In this document: in pieces, positions 1-8,974 of the stretch
Numbering within the stretch: the stretch's first letter is position 1
Layout: each line of letters starts with the position of its first letter
NCBI GenBank assembly: GCA_934183355.1
Contig: CAKPST010000029.1
Span: forward strand, 1 to 29,212
DNA: 29,212 nucleotides
Reading direction: 5' to 3'
DNA from: an uncultured Prevotella sp.
GTDB taxonomy: Bacteria; Bacteroidota; Bacteroidia; Bacteroidales; Bacteroidaceae
The notes under the pieces: generated by a model
Told to the model about the DNA's origin: nothing
Databases searched by the model: none
The model's input: only the letters and a program-made list of their open reading frames with translations
Made by a program: the position numbers and the translations under genes

Positions 1-118
1 CAAATTTTATTAGTTATATTACGTTAATTAACTCTCTCATTTTCAATCGATTACATAAGAATTAACAGAGTATTGTATAAATACATCGATAAGAAACGAC
101 TACAGATTACATTAAATT

Positions 119-1639
119 ATGGAAGAACCTACATCATCAAATCTACAACATTTAGGAATGCAAGCGAGCACCGTAATGAATGTTCTCGACTCAGCGTCAA
201 TGGGAATTTGGCGCATCACACTGTGTGAGGGCAAGAAACCACGCATGAGTGCAGAACCAAATATGCTCGAACACTTAGGACTTAGCCGCGACAGCCACAA
301 GACCGAAGAGGAAATATACGATATATGGTATTCGGGAATATGCCCAGACGAACTGAAAGTGGTTCAAGGTGCTGTCCAGAAGGTGATAGCTGGTACATCT
401 GTTGAGATTATATACAAATGGAACAACCCCATAAAGGGTGTTCGCTACATACGCTGCGGCGGTGTAGGCTCTAAGGACGAGGAGGGCAACCAGATACTTG
501 AGGGCTATCATTATGATGTCACCGATATTATGTCACAGCACATTCAAGACACGCTTGTAGTCAGGTCGTTTGCCAACACATATGCCGCCTTGTTCTATAT
601 AGACATAAAGAACGACAGATATACATCGTATATCAATAAGTTTCCCCAATTCACTGGCATTCTCCCTACATCGGGTTGTCTGTCGAAGTCGTATCTTACA
701 TTCCCCAATCTTCTATGCAATTTGTGTGACCGTGAGCGCCTCCTTGAGTTTGTCGACTTCTCAACAATCAACGAGCGTATGCGCCACCGCAACTCTATCT
801 CCATACAGTATCATGGTGTGACATACGAGTTTGTCGAACTAACGTTCACCGTGTGCGACCGTGACAGCGACGGTTCTATCAATCACATCGTAGCAGCGGT
901 GAAGGACATCACCGACCAAAAGCGTGAGGAGAAGAAAATGCTCGATAAATTAAAGGAGAACATCGAGGCAAACAAGGCTAAGACGATGATGCTACAGAAT
1001 ATGACGCACGAGATACGCACTCCACTCAACGCTCTTTTCGGATTCTCGCAGCTACTCTGCATGCCCGACGGTAGCTATTCGGAGGAAGAGAAGACCGAGT
1101 TCTTCGACTATATATATAATAGCTTCAACATGCTGTCGATGATTATCGACGACGTGATGGATCTCACCGATGTCGAACATGGCAACTATCGTGTTCAGAT
1201 TACTCAATTTGCTATCAACCGTGTGTGCCGCGATGCCATACAAATGGCTGAACTAAGAAAGCAAGGTCCGGTGAAGATGTACTTCACCACCGATGTAGCC
1301 GACGACTATATGGTGGAGTCAGACTGCCGACGCATACAGCAGATACTTGTCAATCTGCTCACCAACTCCTGCAAGCATACCATCGAGGGCGAGATACATC
1401 TGCATCTGTCGTCTACAGAGACACCGGGCAGGCTTACCTTCTCGGTTACGGATACCGGCGACGGCATCCCCGTTGGCAAGAGCAAGGAGATATTCCAGCG
1501 CTACAAGAAGATTAACAACCTTGTGCAAGGTTCAGGTCTTGGACTGCACATCTGTTGCACCATAGCCAAGAAACTCGGTGCAGAGATAAAGCTCGATGAG
1601 AACTACACCGACGGTGCAAGATTCCTTATGATATTGTAA
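119..1639 (+). CDS. PAS-type cytosolic sensor histidine kinase
   Basis: This 506-residue protein is a sensor histidine kinase: it should autophosphorylate on His and pass phosphate to a response regulator. The N-terminal ~270 residues look like two PAS-like sensing segments; the second ends in a typical PAC-type AAVKDITDQK stretch that leads into a charged coiled coil (about 265-290). The H-box is NMTHEIRTPLN with phospho-acceptor His297. The N-box NLLTNSCKH lies near residue 412, the G1 box DTGDGIP at Asp445 and the G2 box GSGLGL at 471. No signal peptide or membrane segment is visible, so it probably senses a cytoplasmic signal. There is no receiver domain and no response regulator in this window, so its partner is unknown. 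The start is the only in-frame Met before the PAS region. Function class is certain; the ligand cannot be read. Confidence 0.9.
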   Translation: MEEPTSSNLQHLGMQASTVMNVLDSASMGIWRITLCEGKKPRMSAEPNMLEHLGLSRDSHKTEEEIYDIWYSGICPDELKVVQGAVQKVIAGTSVEIIYKWNNPIKGVRYIRCGGVGSKDEEGNQILEGYHYDVTDIMSQHIQDTLVVRSFANTYAALFYIDIKNDRYTSYINKFPQFTGILPTSGCLSKSYLTFPNLLCNLCDRERLLEFVDFSTINERMRHRNSISIQYHGVTYEFVELTFTVCDRDSDGSINHIVAAVKDITDQKREEKKMLDKLKENIEANKAKTMMLQNMTHEIRTPLNALFGFSQLLCMPDGSYSEEEKTEFFDYIYNSFNMLSMIIDDVMDLTDVEHGNYRVQITQFAINRVCRDAIQMAELRKQGPVKMYFTTDVADDYMVESDCRRIQQILVNLLTNSCKHTIEGEIHLHLSSTETPGRLTFSVTDTGDGIPVGKSKEIFQRYKKINNLVQGSGLGLHICCTIAKKLGAEIKLDENYTDGARFLMIL

Positions 1640-1665
1640 TCAATATTATTTATATATATACAACA

Positions 1666-1699
1666 ACGGGACCCTCGCCTCATCCGGCGTGAGTCCCGT
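1666..1699 (+). terminator. Imperfect hairpin after the kinase gene
   Basis: Two 14-nt arms (1666-1679 and 1686-1699) starting ACGGGAC and ending GTCCCGT pair with two mismatches around a 6-nt TCATCC loop, 26 bases after the kinase stop codon. There is no T-run behind it, so it may be an RNA 3'-end structure rather than a classic intrinsic terminator. It lies between convergent genes. Confidence 0.5.
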
Positions 1700-1715
1700 C
1701 CACGTATGGCTGCCA

Positions 1716-1738
1716 TGCCTTTCTTCTACTGAAAGGCA
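1716..1738. terminator. Second hairpin between kinase and gltD
   Basis: TGCCTTTC (1716-1723) and GAAAGGCA (1731-1738) form a perfect 8-bp stem with a 7-nt loop, 12 bases from the gltD stop. It can fold on either strand and probably marks the 3' ends of the convergent kinase and gltBD transcripts. The T-run expected of an intrinsic terminator is missing on both strands. Confidence 0.5.
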
Positions 1739-1750
1739 AAAATTAATACA

Positions 1751-3097
1751 TTACTTCAATAGGAATTTGTCTACTTCGGCAGCTATTTTCTTTCCGCTTG
1801 CCATAGCGCGAACGACGAGCGACGCACCATTTGCGGCATCGCCTGCCACGAACACGTTAGGGGCAAATTTAGGCTGCTCGGGCTTTAAGAAACCCATGGC
1901 GAGCAGCACCATCTCACATTTTATAATCTCTGGTTTGCCCACTGGTTCCATCAGTGGTCGTCCACCTTCTGGATTAGGTTTCCATGTTATCTCCTGAACT
2001 CGCACACCAGTCAGTTTGCCATTTTTGTCGCCAATGAACTCCAGTGAGTTGATGTTCCAGCGACGTGTGCATCCTTCCTCATGCGATGATGTTGTCTTCA
2101 GAGTGCGAGGCCAGTTTGGCCAAGGATTCTTCGGGTCCTCTGGTCCGTCCACGGGTCGTGGCATAATCTCAATCTGTGTCACCGACTTGCAGCCCTGACG
2201 ATGGGCAGTGCCTATGCAGTCGCTGCCAGTGTCGCCGCCACCTATCACAAGCACGTCCTTGCCCTTGGCATTTACGAGTTCGTCTTTCTTGAATTCCATA
2301 CCTGCCAACACACGGTTCTGCTGCGACAGCATCTCAAGAGCGAAGTACACACCCTTGAGTTCGCGTCCTGGGATAGGCAGGTCGCGGGCTGTAGGAGTAC
2401 CTGTAGACACCACGTAAGCATCAAAACCTTCGGGCAGATGTTCTACATCTACGGGCGAGTTGTATTTGAACACGATGCCCTCCTCTTCGAGCAGAGCTAT
2501 GCGGCGGTCGATGACAGCCTTGTTGAGTTTGAAGTTAGGAATACCGAAGCGCAGCAGTCCACCTGCACTCTCGTTCTTCTCCATCACGGTGACTGTGTAG
2601 CCCATGTGGTTGAGACGGTTGGCTGCCACAAGTCCGGCAGGACCAGCACCAATGACGCACACCTTTTTGCCATTGCGCTCAGGCTGTTCCACACGCACAT
2701 AGTCCTCCTGGAAGGCATGTTCAGTGATGGCACATTCGTCTTCGCGGTTGGTTGTAGGCTCATGTTCCACGAGATTCAATACGCAAGCCTTCTCACAGAG
2801 AGCAGGACAGATGCGGCCAGTGAACTCAGGAAAGTCGTTGGTAGAGTTCAAGAGGCGGTAAGCCAGTTCCCAGTCACCCTTGTATAGTGCATCGTTCCAT
2901 TCTGGTGCCTTGTTGCCAAGAGGACAAGCCCAGTGGCAGAACGGAACGCCACAGTCCATGCAACGAGAGGCTTGCTGTCTGCGGTCGTTGCTATTAAGAG
3001 TTTGTTCGACTTCACCAAAGTCGTGTATACGGTCGTGTATCGGGCGATAGCCCGCTTCCTTGCGGTGTATGGTGAGGAATGCTTTTGGATTTCCCAT
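1751..3097 (-). CDS. gltD: Glutamate synthase, NADPH, small subunit
   Basis: This 448-residue protein is the beta subunit of NADPH-dependent glutamate synthase. It oxidises NADPH on FAD and passes electrons through Fe-S clusters to GltB. The N-terminal ferredoxin-like domain has cysteines 46, 49, 54 and 58 (CMDCGVPFCHWAC) and a second set at 97, 101 and 105 (CPALCEKAC). The FAD-binding motif VIGAGPAG has glycines 150, 152 and 155, and a second dinucleotide motif VIGGGDTG lies further on for NADPH. The start MGNPKAFLTIHRKEAGY is chosen because the reading frame upstream (to 3232) is low-complexity and runs into the end of gltB; family proteins begin with this motif. It lies 55 bases downstream of gltB on the same strand, so the two subunits should be co-transcribed. 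Length is normal for the family. Confidence 0.96.
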   Translation of the reverse strand: MGNPKAFLTIHRKEAGYRPIHDRIHDFGEVEQTLNSNDRRQQASRCMDCGVPFCHWACPLGNKAPEWNDALYKGDWELAYRLLNSTNDFPEFTGRICPALCEKACVLNLVEHEPTTNREDECAITEHAFQEDYVRVEQPERNGKKVCVIGAGPAGLVAANRLNHMGYTVTVMEKNESAGGLLRFGIPNFKLNKAVIDRRIALLEEEGIVFKYNSPVDVEHLPEGFDAYVVSTGTPTARDLPIPGRELKGVYFALEMLSQQNRVLAGMEFKKDELVNAKGKDVLVIGGGDTGSDCIGTAHRQGCKSVTQIEIMPRPVDGPEDPKNPWPNWPRTLKTTSSHEEGCTRRWNINSLEFIGDKNGKLTGVRVQEITWKPNPEGGRPLMEPVGKPEIIKCEMVLLAMGFLKPEQPKFAPNVFVAGDAANGASLVVRAMASGKKIAAEVDKFLLK

Positions 3098-3152
3098 GAT
3101 TCGAATTTTGAATTGTGAGTTTTGATTTTTGAATTGTTGCGCTTTGCGCAAA
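3098..3152 (-). repeat. gltB-gltD spacer with hairpin and AT-rich repeat
   Basis: Read on the minus strand, the spacer opens with a perfect TTGCGC-AAA-GCGCAA hairpin (plus positions 3137-3151), then carries AATTCAAAA twice, separated by a related AATCAAAACTC segment. The gltD start codon follows directly. Short AATTCAAAA-type repeats are commonly seen between genes in Bacteroidales (from memory). The hairpin may affect processing or the GltB:GltD ratio; this is inference. Confidence 0.55.
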
Positions 3153-6100
3153 TCAGTAATCGCGCTGCATGTCCGCAATCTTCTGTTGCAGCTTGCGCAC
3201 CTGCTCCTCCTGGAGTACACGCTTATACTCAATCGGTACTATCTGGATGAAGTCCTCCACGTAGCGGTTCCAGTCATCAAGCATAGTGCGTGCGAGTTTA
3301 GAGCCTGTGTAGAGATAGTGCTGACGGATGAGTTCGTGCAGCTCCTTGCGGTAGTTGCTGTCCTCAACGAGGTTAATCTCCACCATATCCATATTGCAGA
3401 AGTAGTCGAAGTTGTGGTTCTTGTCCCATACATAAGCCACACCTCCAGACATTCCGGCAGCGAAGTTGCGTCCCGTCTCACCGAGCACCACTACACGTCC
3501 GCCCGTCATATACTCACAACAGTGGTCGCCAGCACCTTCTATTACGGCAGTGGCTCCCGAGTTGCGCACACCAAAGCGTTCGCCCACCTTACCATTGATA
3601 TACAGCTCGCCACTTGTGGCACCATACAGACCCGTGTTGCCGGCAATAATGTTGTCCTCGGCAGAGAAGTTGCTGCGTATAGGCGGCAGTATGGACACAC
3701 GTCCACCAGACAGTCCCTTGGCAAAGTAGTCGTTGGCTTCGCCCTCAAGTTTGAAGTCTACACCCTTGACAAGGAATGCGCCGAAGCTCTGTCCTGCCGA
3801 GCCTTTGAACTTCACGTTGATAGTCTTGTCAGGCAGTCCCGTCTCGCCATATTTCTGAGCAATCATACCGCTGAGCATAGCACCTACGGCACGGTCGGTG
3901 TTCTTGATGGCAAAGTCGAGTGATATCTCGTCTTGGCGCTCTATAGCGTTCTGTGCACCACGTATGAGATGCTGGTCGAGCACGTCGCCGAGTTCGTGGC
4001 GTTGCTGTGCCGTATGATATAATGAGCATCCGTTAGGCTCCTTGAACAGGAGTCTACTGAAGTCGAGTAGAGCCGACTTAGGATTCTTCTCGTCCTGCTT
4101 TGTAAGTATCAGTTCGGTGTGTCCCACAATCTCGTTGAGGCTGCGGAATCCCATCTCAGCCAAGTATTCGCGCACTTCCTGTGCCACGAAGGTGAAGTAG
4201 TTGACCAAGTATTCAGCCTTGCCACGGAACAGTTTGCGCAGTTCTGGGTTCTGAGTAGCTACACCCATAGGACATGTGTTGAGGTTGCACTTGCGCATCA
4301 TCACACAACCGAGCACGATGAGTGCTGCCGTACCAAATCCAAATTCCTCTGCACCGAGCAGAGCCATGAGCACAACGTCGCGACCCGTCTTCAACTGACC
4401 GTCCACTTGCAATCTCACCTGACCGCGCAGACCATTCTTTACCAATGTCTGCTGAGTCTCCGAGAGTCCAATCTCTGGCGATATGCCCGCAAATCGCATA
4501 CTTGATGCAGGCGAAGCACCCGTGCCACCCTCAGCACCTGATATGACAATGAGGTCAGCCTTTGCCTTGGCAACACCGGCAGCGATAGTTCCCACGCCAC
4601 TCTCTGCCACGAGTTTCACGCTGATGGCAGCCTTCGGATTAACGTTCTTGAGGTCGAAGATAAGCTGAGCAAGGTCCTCGATAGAGTAGATGTCGTGATG
4701 AGGAGGAGGCGAGATGAGCGAGATGCCAGGGATAGAGTGGCGAGTCTTTGCAATCACCTCGTTCACCTTAAATCCCGGCAGCTGTCCGCCCTCACCCGGT
4801 TTTGCGCCCTGTGCCACCTTAATCTGTATCTCCTCGGCATTGACAAGGTATTCAGTTGTGACACCGAAGCGTCCCGAAGCCACCTGCTTCGTCTTGCTCG
4901 ACAGCGACACGCCGTCCACCGTTTCGTGGAAGCGCTCGCTGAGTTCGCCGCCCTCTCCAGTATTAGAGCGTGCGCCGAGCTTGTTCATGGCAAGAGCCAT
5001 TGCCTCGTGAGCCTCCTTAGACAAGGCTCCGAACGACATGGCACCCGTCACGAAGTGTTTTACAATGTTCTCGACGGGTTCTACCTCGTCGACTGGTATC
5101 GGATTATGTTTGAAGTCGAAGAAGTCGCGGATGAAGATTGGGTCTTCCTTCTCGTCGACAAACTTCGTGAATTCCTTATATTTAGCATAGTTGCCAGTGC
5201 GTGTGGCAAGTTGCAGTATTGCGATAGTTTCTGGGTTCCAGGCATGGCGTATGCCGTCCTTGCGCCAGTGAAACTGTCCGAGGTTGGGCAAGAAGTCGAG
5301 CTTCTTATTGTTCTTGAAAGCCTTGTCGTGCATGCTGATGGCGTCGCGTGCTATAGTCTCTAAGCCCACACCGCCAATAGTGCTCACCTCCGTACCGAAG
5401 TAAGCCTTCAGCAGAGCCTCCGACAGACCGATGCTCTCGAATATCTTAGCGCCACGATAAGAGCGTATGGTGGATATACCCATCTTTGCCATAATCTTCA
5501 ACAAGCCTTTCTTCACAGCCTTGATATAGTTGGCTTCGGCAGTGGCGTAGTTCTCCTGAATCTTGCCGCGCTTCACCAGGTCGTCGAGTATGGCGAATGT
5601 CATATACGGACAGAGTGCTGAGGCACCATAGCCCAAGAGCAGTGCGGCGTGCATCACCTCGCGAATCTCGCCACTTTCGACGATAAGTGCGGTCTGCACA
5701 CGCTTGCCCACTGATATTAAGTAGTGGTGAACGGCGCTCACGGCGAGCAGCGACGGTATGGCTGCATGCTCCTCGTCTACGTCGCGGTCGCTTAGGATGA
5801 TGTAGTTGTAGCCGTCATCCACGCTTCGTTCGGCTTCCTTACATAGTGAGTCAAGAGCCTCGCGCAGTCCTTCCTCGCCCTTGCTGCATTCAAACAGCAT
5901 TGGCAACTTCACCGTGTTGAATCCCTTATAGCGAATGTTGCATAGTATGTCGAGCTGAGTGTTGGTGAGGATAGGGTGGGGCAGACGCACCATCTTGCAG
6001 TTGGACTCGTCGGGCGACAGAATGCCCGAACCCACACGACCTATATATTCAGACAGCGACATTACCAGCGACTCGCGGATAGAGTCGATGGCAGGGTTTG

Positions 6101-7673
6101 TCACCTGTGCAAATTGCTGGCGGAAATAGTTGAAGAACACCTGCGCATGACCTGAGAGCACAGCCAGCGGTGTGTCGTTGCCCATTGAGGCGGTAGGCTC
6201 CTGACCATTAGTAGCCATTGGCACGATGGTGCCGTCGACATCCTCCTCGCCAAAACCAAACATCAGTTCCTTGCGTGTCAGGTCGTCTACAGAGTTGTCC
6301 ACCTTGCGTCCAGAGTGCAGTTTTTCAAGTTGTATACGGTTAGTAGACAACCACTGACGGTAAGGATGCGCATTTGCAAGGCGCTCCTTAATCTCTCCGT
6401 CGTAGTAGATTTTACCCTCCTGAGTGTCGATAAGCAGAATCTTACCTGGTTGCAAGCGTCCCTTCTCGGCTATCTCAGTCGGGTCAAAGTCCATGACACC
6501 CACCTCGGATGCTACGACCATGGTGTCGTTCTTGGTAATAGTATATCGTGCCGGGCGCAGACCGTTGCGGTCGAGCATGCCTCCGGCATATCGTCCGTCG
6601 CTGAAGAGCAGCGCGGCAGGGCCGTCCCACGGCTCCATCAGTATGGAGTGGTATTCGTAGAAAGCCTTCAAGTCTTCTGGTATTGGGTTCTTGTCGTTGA
6701 AACTCTCAGGCACCATGACAGCCATGGCATGAGGCAACGACAATCCACTCATCACGAAAAATTCGAACACATTGTCCAGACTTGCCGAGTCGGACATGTC
6801 TGGCTGAATGATAGGCGAGATGCCGCGGATGTCGCCCAACGCCTCGCTTGAGAGCACACTCTCGCGAGCCTTAAACCACGAACGGTTGCCGCGAATGGTG
6901 TTTATCTCGCCGTTGTGTGCCAAGAGGCGGAATGGCTGTGCCAGACTCCATGTAGGGAATGTGTTTGTTGAGAAACGAGAGTGGACGAGAGCCAGTCCCG
7001 ATGTGAAATAGTTGTTGGTGAGGTCGGGGTAATACTGACGCACTTGCATTGACGACAGCATACCCTTATATACAATGTTGCGGCTCGACAGCGAGCAAAT
7101 ATAGAAGTCCTTGTTATTGACACGGTTCTCTATCTTCTTGCGTATGATATATAATGTGCGCTCGAAGGTGGGCACCTTGTCGTCGGTGACGCCGGTGATG
7201 AACACCTGCTTGATGGCAGGCTCGGTCTCCAGAGCCGACACTCCGAGACAGTCGGGATTGGTGGGCACAGTGCGCAGGTGCATCAGCGACAGCCCCTCAC
7301 GCTCTATCTCCTCAATCATTATGGACAGAATCTCCTGCTGTTTCTTCTCATCCTTGGGCAGAAATACAAGACCGGTGCCATACTTACCCTTCTCCGGCAC
7401 TGGTATACCCTGCAATAATATGAACTCATGCGGAATCTGAAGCATGATGCCCGCACCGTCACCCGTCTTGTTGTCGGCACCTTCGGCACCACGGTGACGC
7501 ATGTTCTCAAGCACTCGCAGAGCGTTGTCTACTAATTCGTGGCTCTTGTTACCATGAATATTCACTACCATGCCTACACCGCACGCATCGTGCTCGTAGG
7601 CGGCGTTGTAAAGTCCTGAAAATCTCTCGCCTGCCAACGCATGACTGGCTTGATGGTCTTGTGTTCTACCCAT
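3153..7673 (-). CDS. gltB: Glutamate synthase, NADPH, large subunit
   Basis: This 1506-residue protein is the alpha subunit of glutamate synthase. It hydrolyses glutamine and transfers the ammonia to 2-oxoglutarate, yielding two glutamates, and works with GltD in ammonia assimilation. The N-terminal amidase nucleophile is Cys31 in HDACGVGMVV, so a ~30-residue propeptide should be cleaved. The order is amidase (about 31-430), central domain, FMN-binding synthase domain with GEGGELSERF and AKPGEGGQLPG, then the C-terminal glycine-rich GXGXG beta-helix. Cysteines 1123, 1129 and 1134 (CVMMRKCNLNTC) fit the 3Fe-4S site. Length is normal and no frameshift is seen. A promoter-like pair lies just upstream (7724-7753). 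The following gltD supports the NADPH type over the ferredoxin type. Confidence 0.97.
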   Translation of the reverse strand: MGRTQDHQASHALAGERFSGLYNAAYEHDACGVGMVVNIHGNKSHELVDNALRVLENMRHRGAEGADNKTGDGAGIMLQIPHEFILLQGIPVPEKGKYGTGLVFLPKDEKKQQEILSIMIEEIEREGLSLMHLRTVPTNPDCLGVSALETEPAIKQVFITGVTDDKVPTFERTLYIIRKKIENRVNNKDFYICSLSSRNIVYKGMLSSMQVRQYYPDLTNNYFTSGLALVHSRFSTNTFPTWSLAQPFRLLAHNGEINTIRGNRSWFKARESVLSSEALGDIRGISPIIQPDMSDSASLDNVFEFFVMSGLSLPHAMAVMVPESFNDKNPIPEDLKAFYEYHSILMEPWDGPAALLFSDGRYAGGMLDRNGLRPARYTITKNDTMVVASEVGVMDFDPTEIAEKGRLQPGKILLIDTQEGKIYYDGEIKERLANAHPYRQWLSTNRIQLEKLHSGRKVDNSVDDLTRKELMFGFGEEDVDGTIVPMATNGQEPTASMGNDTPLAVLSGHAQVFFNYFRQQFAQVTNPAIDSIRESLVMSLSEYIGRVGSGILSPDESNCKMVRLPHPILTNTQLDILCNIRYKGFNTVKLPMLFECSKGEEGLREALDSLCKEAERSVDDGYNYIILSDRDVDEEHAAIPSLLAVSAVHHYLISVGKRVQTALIVESGEIREVMHAALLLGYGASALCPYMTFAILDDLVKRGKIQENYATAEANYIKAVKKGLLKIMAKMGISTIRSYRGAKIFESIGLSEALLKAYFGTEVSTIGGVGLETIARDAISMHDKAFKNNKKLDFLPNLGQFHWRKDGIRHAWNPETIAILQLATRTGNYAKYKEFTKFVDEKEDPIFIRDFFDFKHNPIPVDEVEPVENIVKHFVTGAMSFGALSKEAHEAMALAMNKLGARSNTGEGGELSERFHETVDGVSLSSKTKQVASGRFGVTTEYLVNAEEIQIKVAQGAKPGEGGQLPGFKVNEVIAKTRHSIPGISLISPPPHHDIYSIEDLAQLIFDLKNVNPKAAISVKLVAESGVGTIAAGVAKAKADLIVISGAEGGTGASPASSMRFAGISPEIGLSETQQTLVKNGLRGQVRLQVDGQLKTGRDVVLMALLGAEEFGFGTAALIVLGCVMMRKCNLNTCPMGVATQNPELRKLFRGKAEYLVNYFTFVAQEVREYLAEMGFRSLNEIVGHTELILTKQDEKNPKSALLDFSRLLFKEPNGCSLYHTAQQRHELGDVLDQHLIRGAQNAIERQDEISLDFAIKNTDRAVGAMLSGMIAQKYGETGLPDKTINVKFKGSAGQSFGAFLVKGVDFKLEGEANDYFAKGLSGGRVSILPPIRSNFSAEDNIIAGNTGLYGATSGELYINGKVGERFGVRNSGATAVIEGAGDHCCEYMTGGRVVVLGETGRNFAAGMSGGVAYVWDKNHNFDYFCNMDMVEINLVEDSNYRKELHELIRQHYLYTGSKLARTMLDDWNRYVEDFIQIVPIEYKRVLQEEQVRKLQQKIADMQRDY

Positions 7674-7723
7674 CTTAATTGCTTTTAATTAGTAAACTAT
7701 TAAAATTCCTATCAAAGTGTTTG

Positions 7724-7753
7724 CAAAATTAATAATTTACTTTCAAAAAGCAA
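7724..7753 (-). promoter_or_regulatory. Predicted gltBD promoter
   Basis: On the minus strand TTG (7753-7751), 19 bases, then TAATTTTG (7731-7724) match the Bacteroidetes -33/-7 pattern. It would give a leader of roughly 45 bases before the gltB start. Confidence 0.6.
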
Positions 7754-7797
7754 TATAAATAACTTTTGAAGTTTAATCTTTTTTCATGTGTGCGAAC

Positions 7798-7854
7798 AAC
7801 TGCTTACGATTTGAATGAATATAGTATGTAAATAATATCAAATCGTAAGCAGTT
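7798..7854. repeat. Perfect 17-bp inverted repeat with 23-nt spacer
   Basis: AACTGCTTACGATTTGA (7798-7814) is exactly complementary to 7838-7854, with an AT-rich 23-nt spacer. It lies 56 bases past the buk stop and about 45 bases upstream of the gltB -33 box. No T-run follows on the minus strand, so a terminator is less clear than a protein-binding site or an mRNA 3'-end stem. Confidence 0.75.
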
Positions 7855-7909
7855 TCCGCTAAAATACTTTTAGATTATCAAAACAGCCATCTGAAAAATA
7901 AAAAATATT

Positions 7910-8971
7910 CTATACGTATTCGTGTATAGGCAACTCGCCGTTTAGGGCGCCCAGAGCGTTGAATGCAAGCGACTCCATCTCGCCTTCGCCTGGCAATACA
8001 ACCACAGGAGCAAGGAATCCCACTTGTTTCTTGATTTCTTCTACGCAGTATTTGCTATAGGCAATGCCGCCTGTCAGGATGATGGCATCAGCCTTGCCCC
8101 ATAGTGCCACAGCCATAGCTCCTATCTGTTTTGCCACAGTGTAGAGCATTGCCTCAAGCACCTCGTGATAGGGTTCTTCGCCAGCTTCGGCGCGGCGTGA
8201 TATCTCCTTCATGTCCTTCATGCCCAACAGAGCCTGGCAACCGCCATATCCTGCGAGCATCTTCATTATCTGTGATTGGGTGTACTTGCCCGAGAAGCAG
8301 AGTCTCACCAGTTGGTCGGCTGGCAGTGTGCCCGAGCGTTCGGGAGCTATCGGTCCCTCACCATTGAGCGCATTGTTCACGTCTATCACCTTTCCGTTGT
8401 GGTGAGCCGACACGCAGATGCCTCCACCCAGGTGAGCCACCACAAGGCTCATCTCCTCATACTTTCTGCCCACAGTCTTGGCATATCGTCGCGATGCAGC
8501 CTTGGCGTTGAGAGCATGGAATATCGACTCGCGTTTCATGAACGGCAGTCCAGTGTAGCGTGCACGTGTCATCATCTCGTCCACCACTACGGGGTCTGCC
8601 ATGAAAGCCGGACATCCGCACTCGCGTGCTATGTCGTCGGCGATGAGCGACCCCAGATTGCACACATGCTGATGGTGTGCATGATGCAAGTCGTGCTTCA
8701 TCAGTTCGTTGACAGCATACACGCCGCCGTGCAAAGGCTTGAGCAGACCGCCACGACCTATCACAGCGTCAAACTTCAGTGGTATGCCTGCCTCTTTGAG
8801 CATACGCAGCACGAAGTCCTTGCGATACTCATACTGGTCGTCCACGGTCATGAACTTCTCTATTTCCTCCTGCGGGTGCAGCCCGTCAGAGGTCCACACG
8901 GCATGATCGTCTTCATATACAGCCACCTTAGTAGAGGTGCAGCCGGGGTTTATGACAAATATTCTTTTCAT
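7910..8971 (-). CDS. buk: Butyrate (branched-chain acyl) kinase
   Basis: This 353-residue protein belongs to the acetate/butyrate kinase family in the ASKHA fold. It interconverts acyl phosphate plus ADP with free acid plus ATP. The N-terminal phosphate-binding loop FVINPGCTSTKVAVYED is the family signature. VVAHLGGGICVSAHHNGKVIDVNNALNGEGP and the late IILTGGIAYSKY match conserved nucleotide-binding segments. The length is that of butyrate kinases and is shorter than acetate kinase (about 400). It starts 3 bases after the ptb stop codon, so the two are surely one operon. Substrate is inferred: in Bacteroidales the pair may act on isobutyrate or isovalerate rather than butyrate. No thiolase, crotonase or acyl-CoA dehydrogenase gene is present in this window. 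Confidence 0.92.
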   Translation of the reverse strand: MKRIFVINPGCTSTKVAVYEDDHAVWTSDGLHPQEEIEKFMTVDDQYEYRKDFVLRMLKEAGIPLKFDAVIGRGGLLKPLHGGVYAVNELMKHDLHHAHHQHVCNLGSLIADDIARECGCPAFMADPVVVDEMMTRARYTGLPFMKRESIFHALNAKAASRRYAKTVGRKYEEMSLVVAHLGGGICVSAHHNGKVIDVNNALNGEGPIAPERSGTLPADQLVRLCFSGKYTQSQIMKMLAGYGGCQALLGMKDMKEISRRAEAGEEPYHEVLEAMLYTVAKQIGAMAVALWGKADAIILTGGIAYSKYCVEEIKKQVGFLAPVVVLPGEGEMESLAFNALGALNGELPIHEYV

Positions 8972-8974
8972 ATT

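Noticed and set aside
1..118. Promoter for the histidine kinase gene
   Set aside because: The stretch is AT-rich but no clear TTTG/TAnnTTTG pair at the right spacing was found.
2201..2887. Plus-strand open frame of 228 codons
   Set aside because: It lies wholly antisense to gltD, has no recognisable domain, and its composition mirrors the opposite-strand codons.
3098..3232. Longer N-terminus for GltD
   Set aside because: The extension overlaps the end of gltB and consists of low-complexity residues absent from the family.
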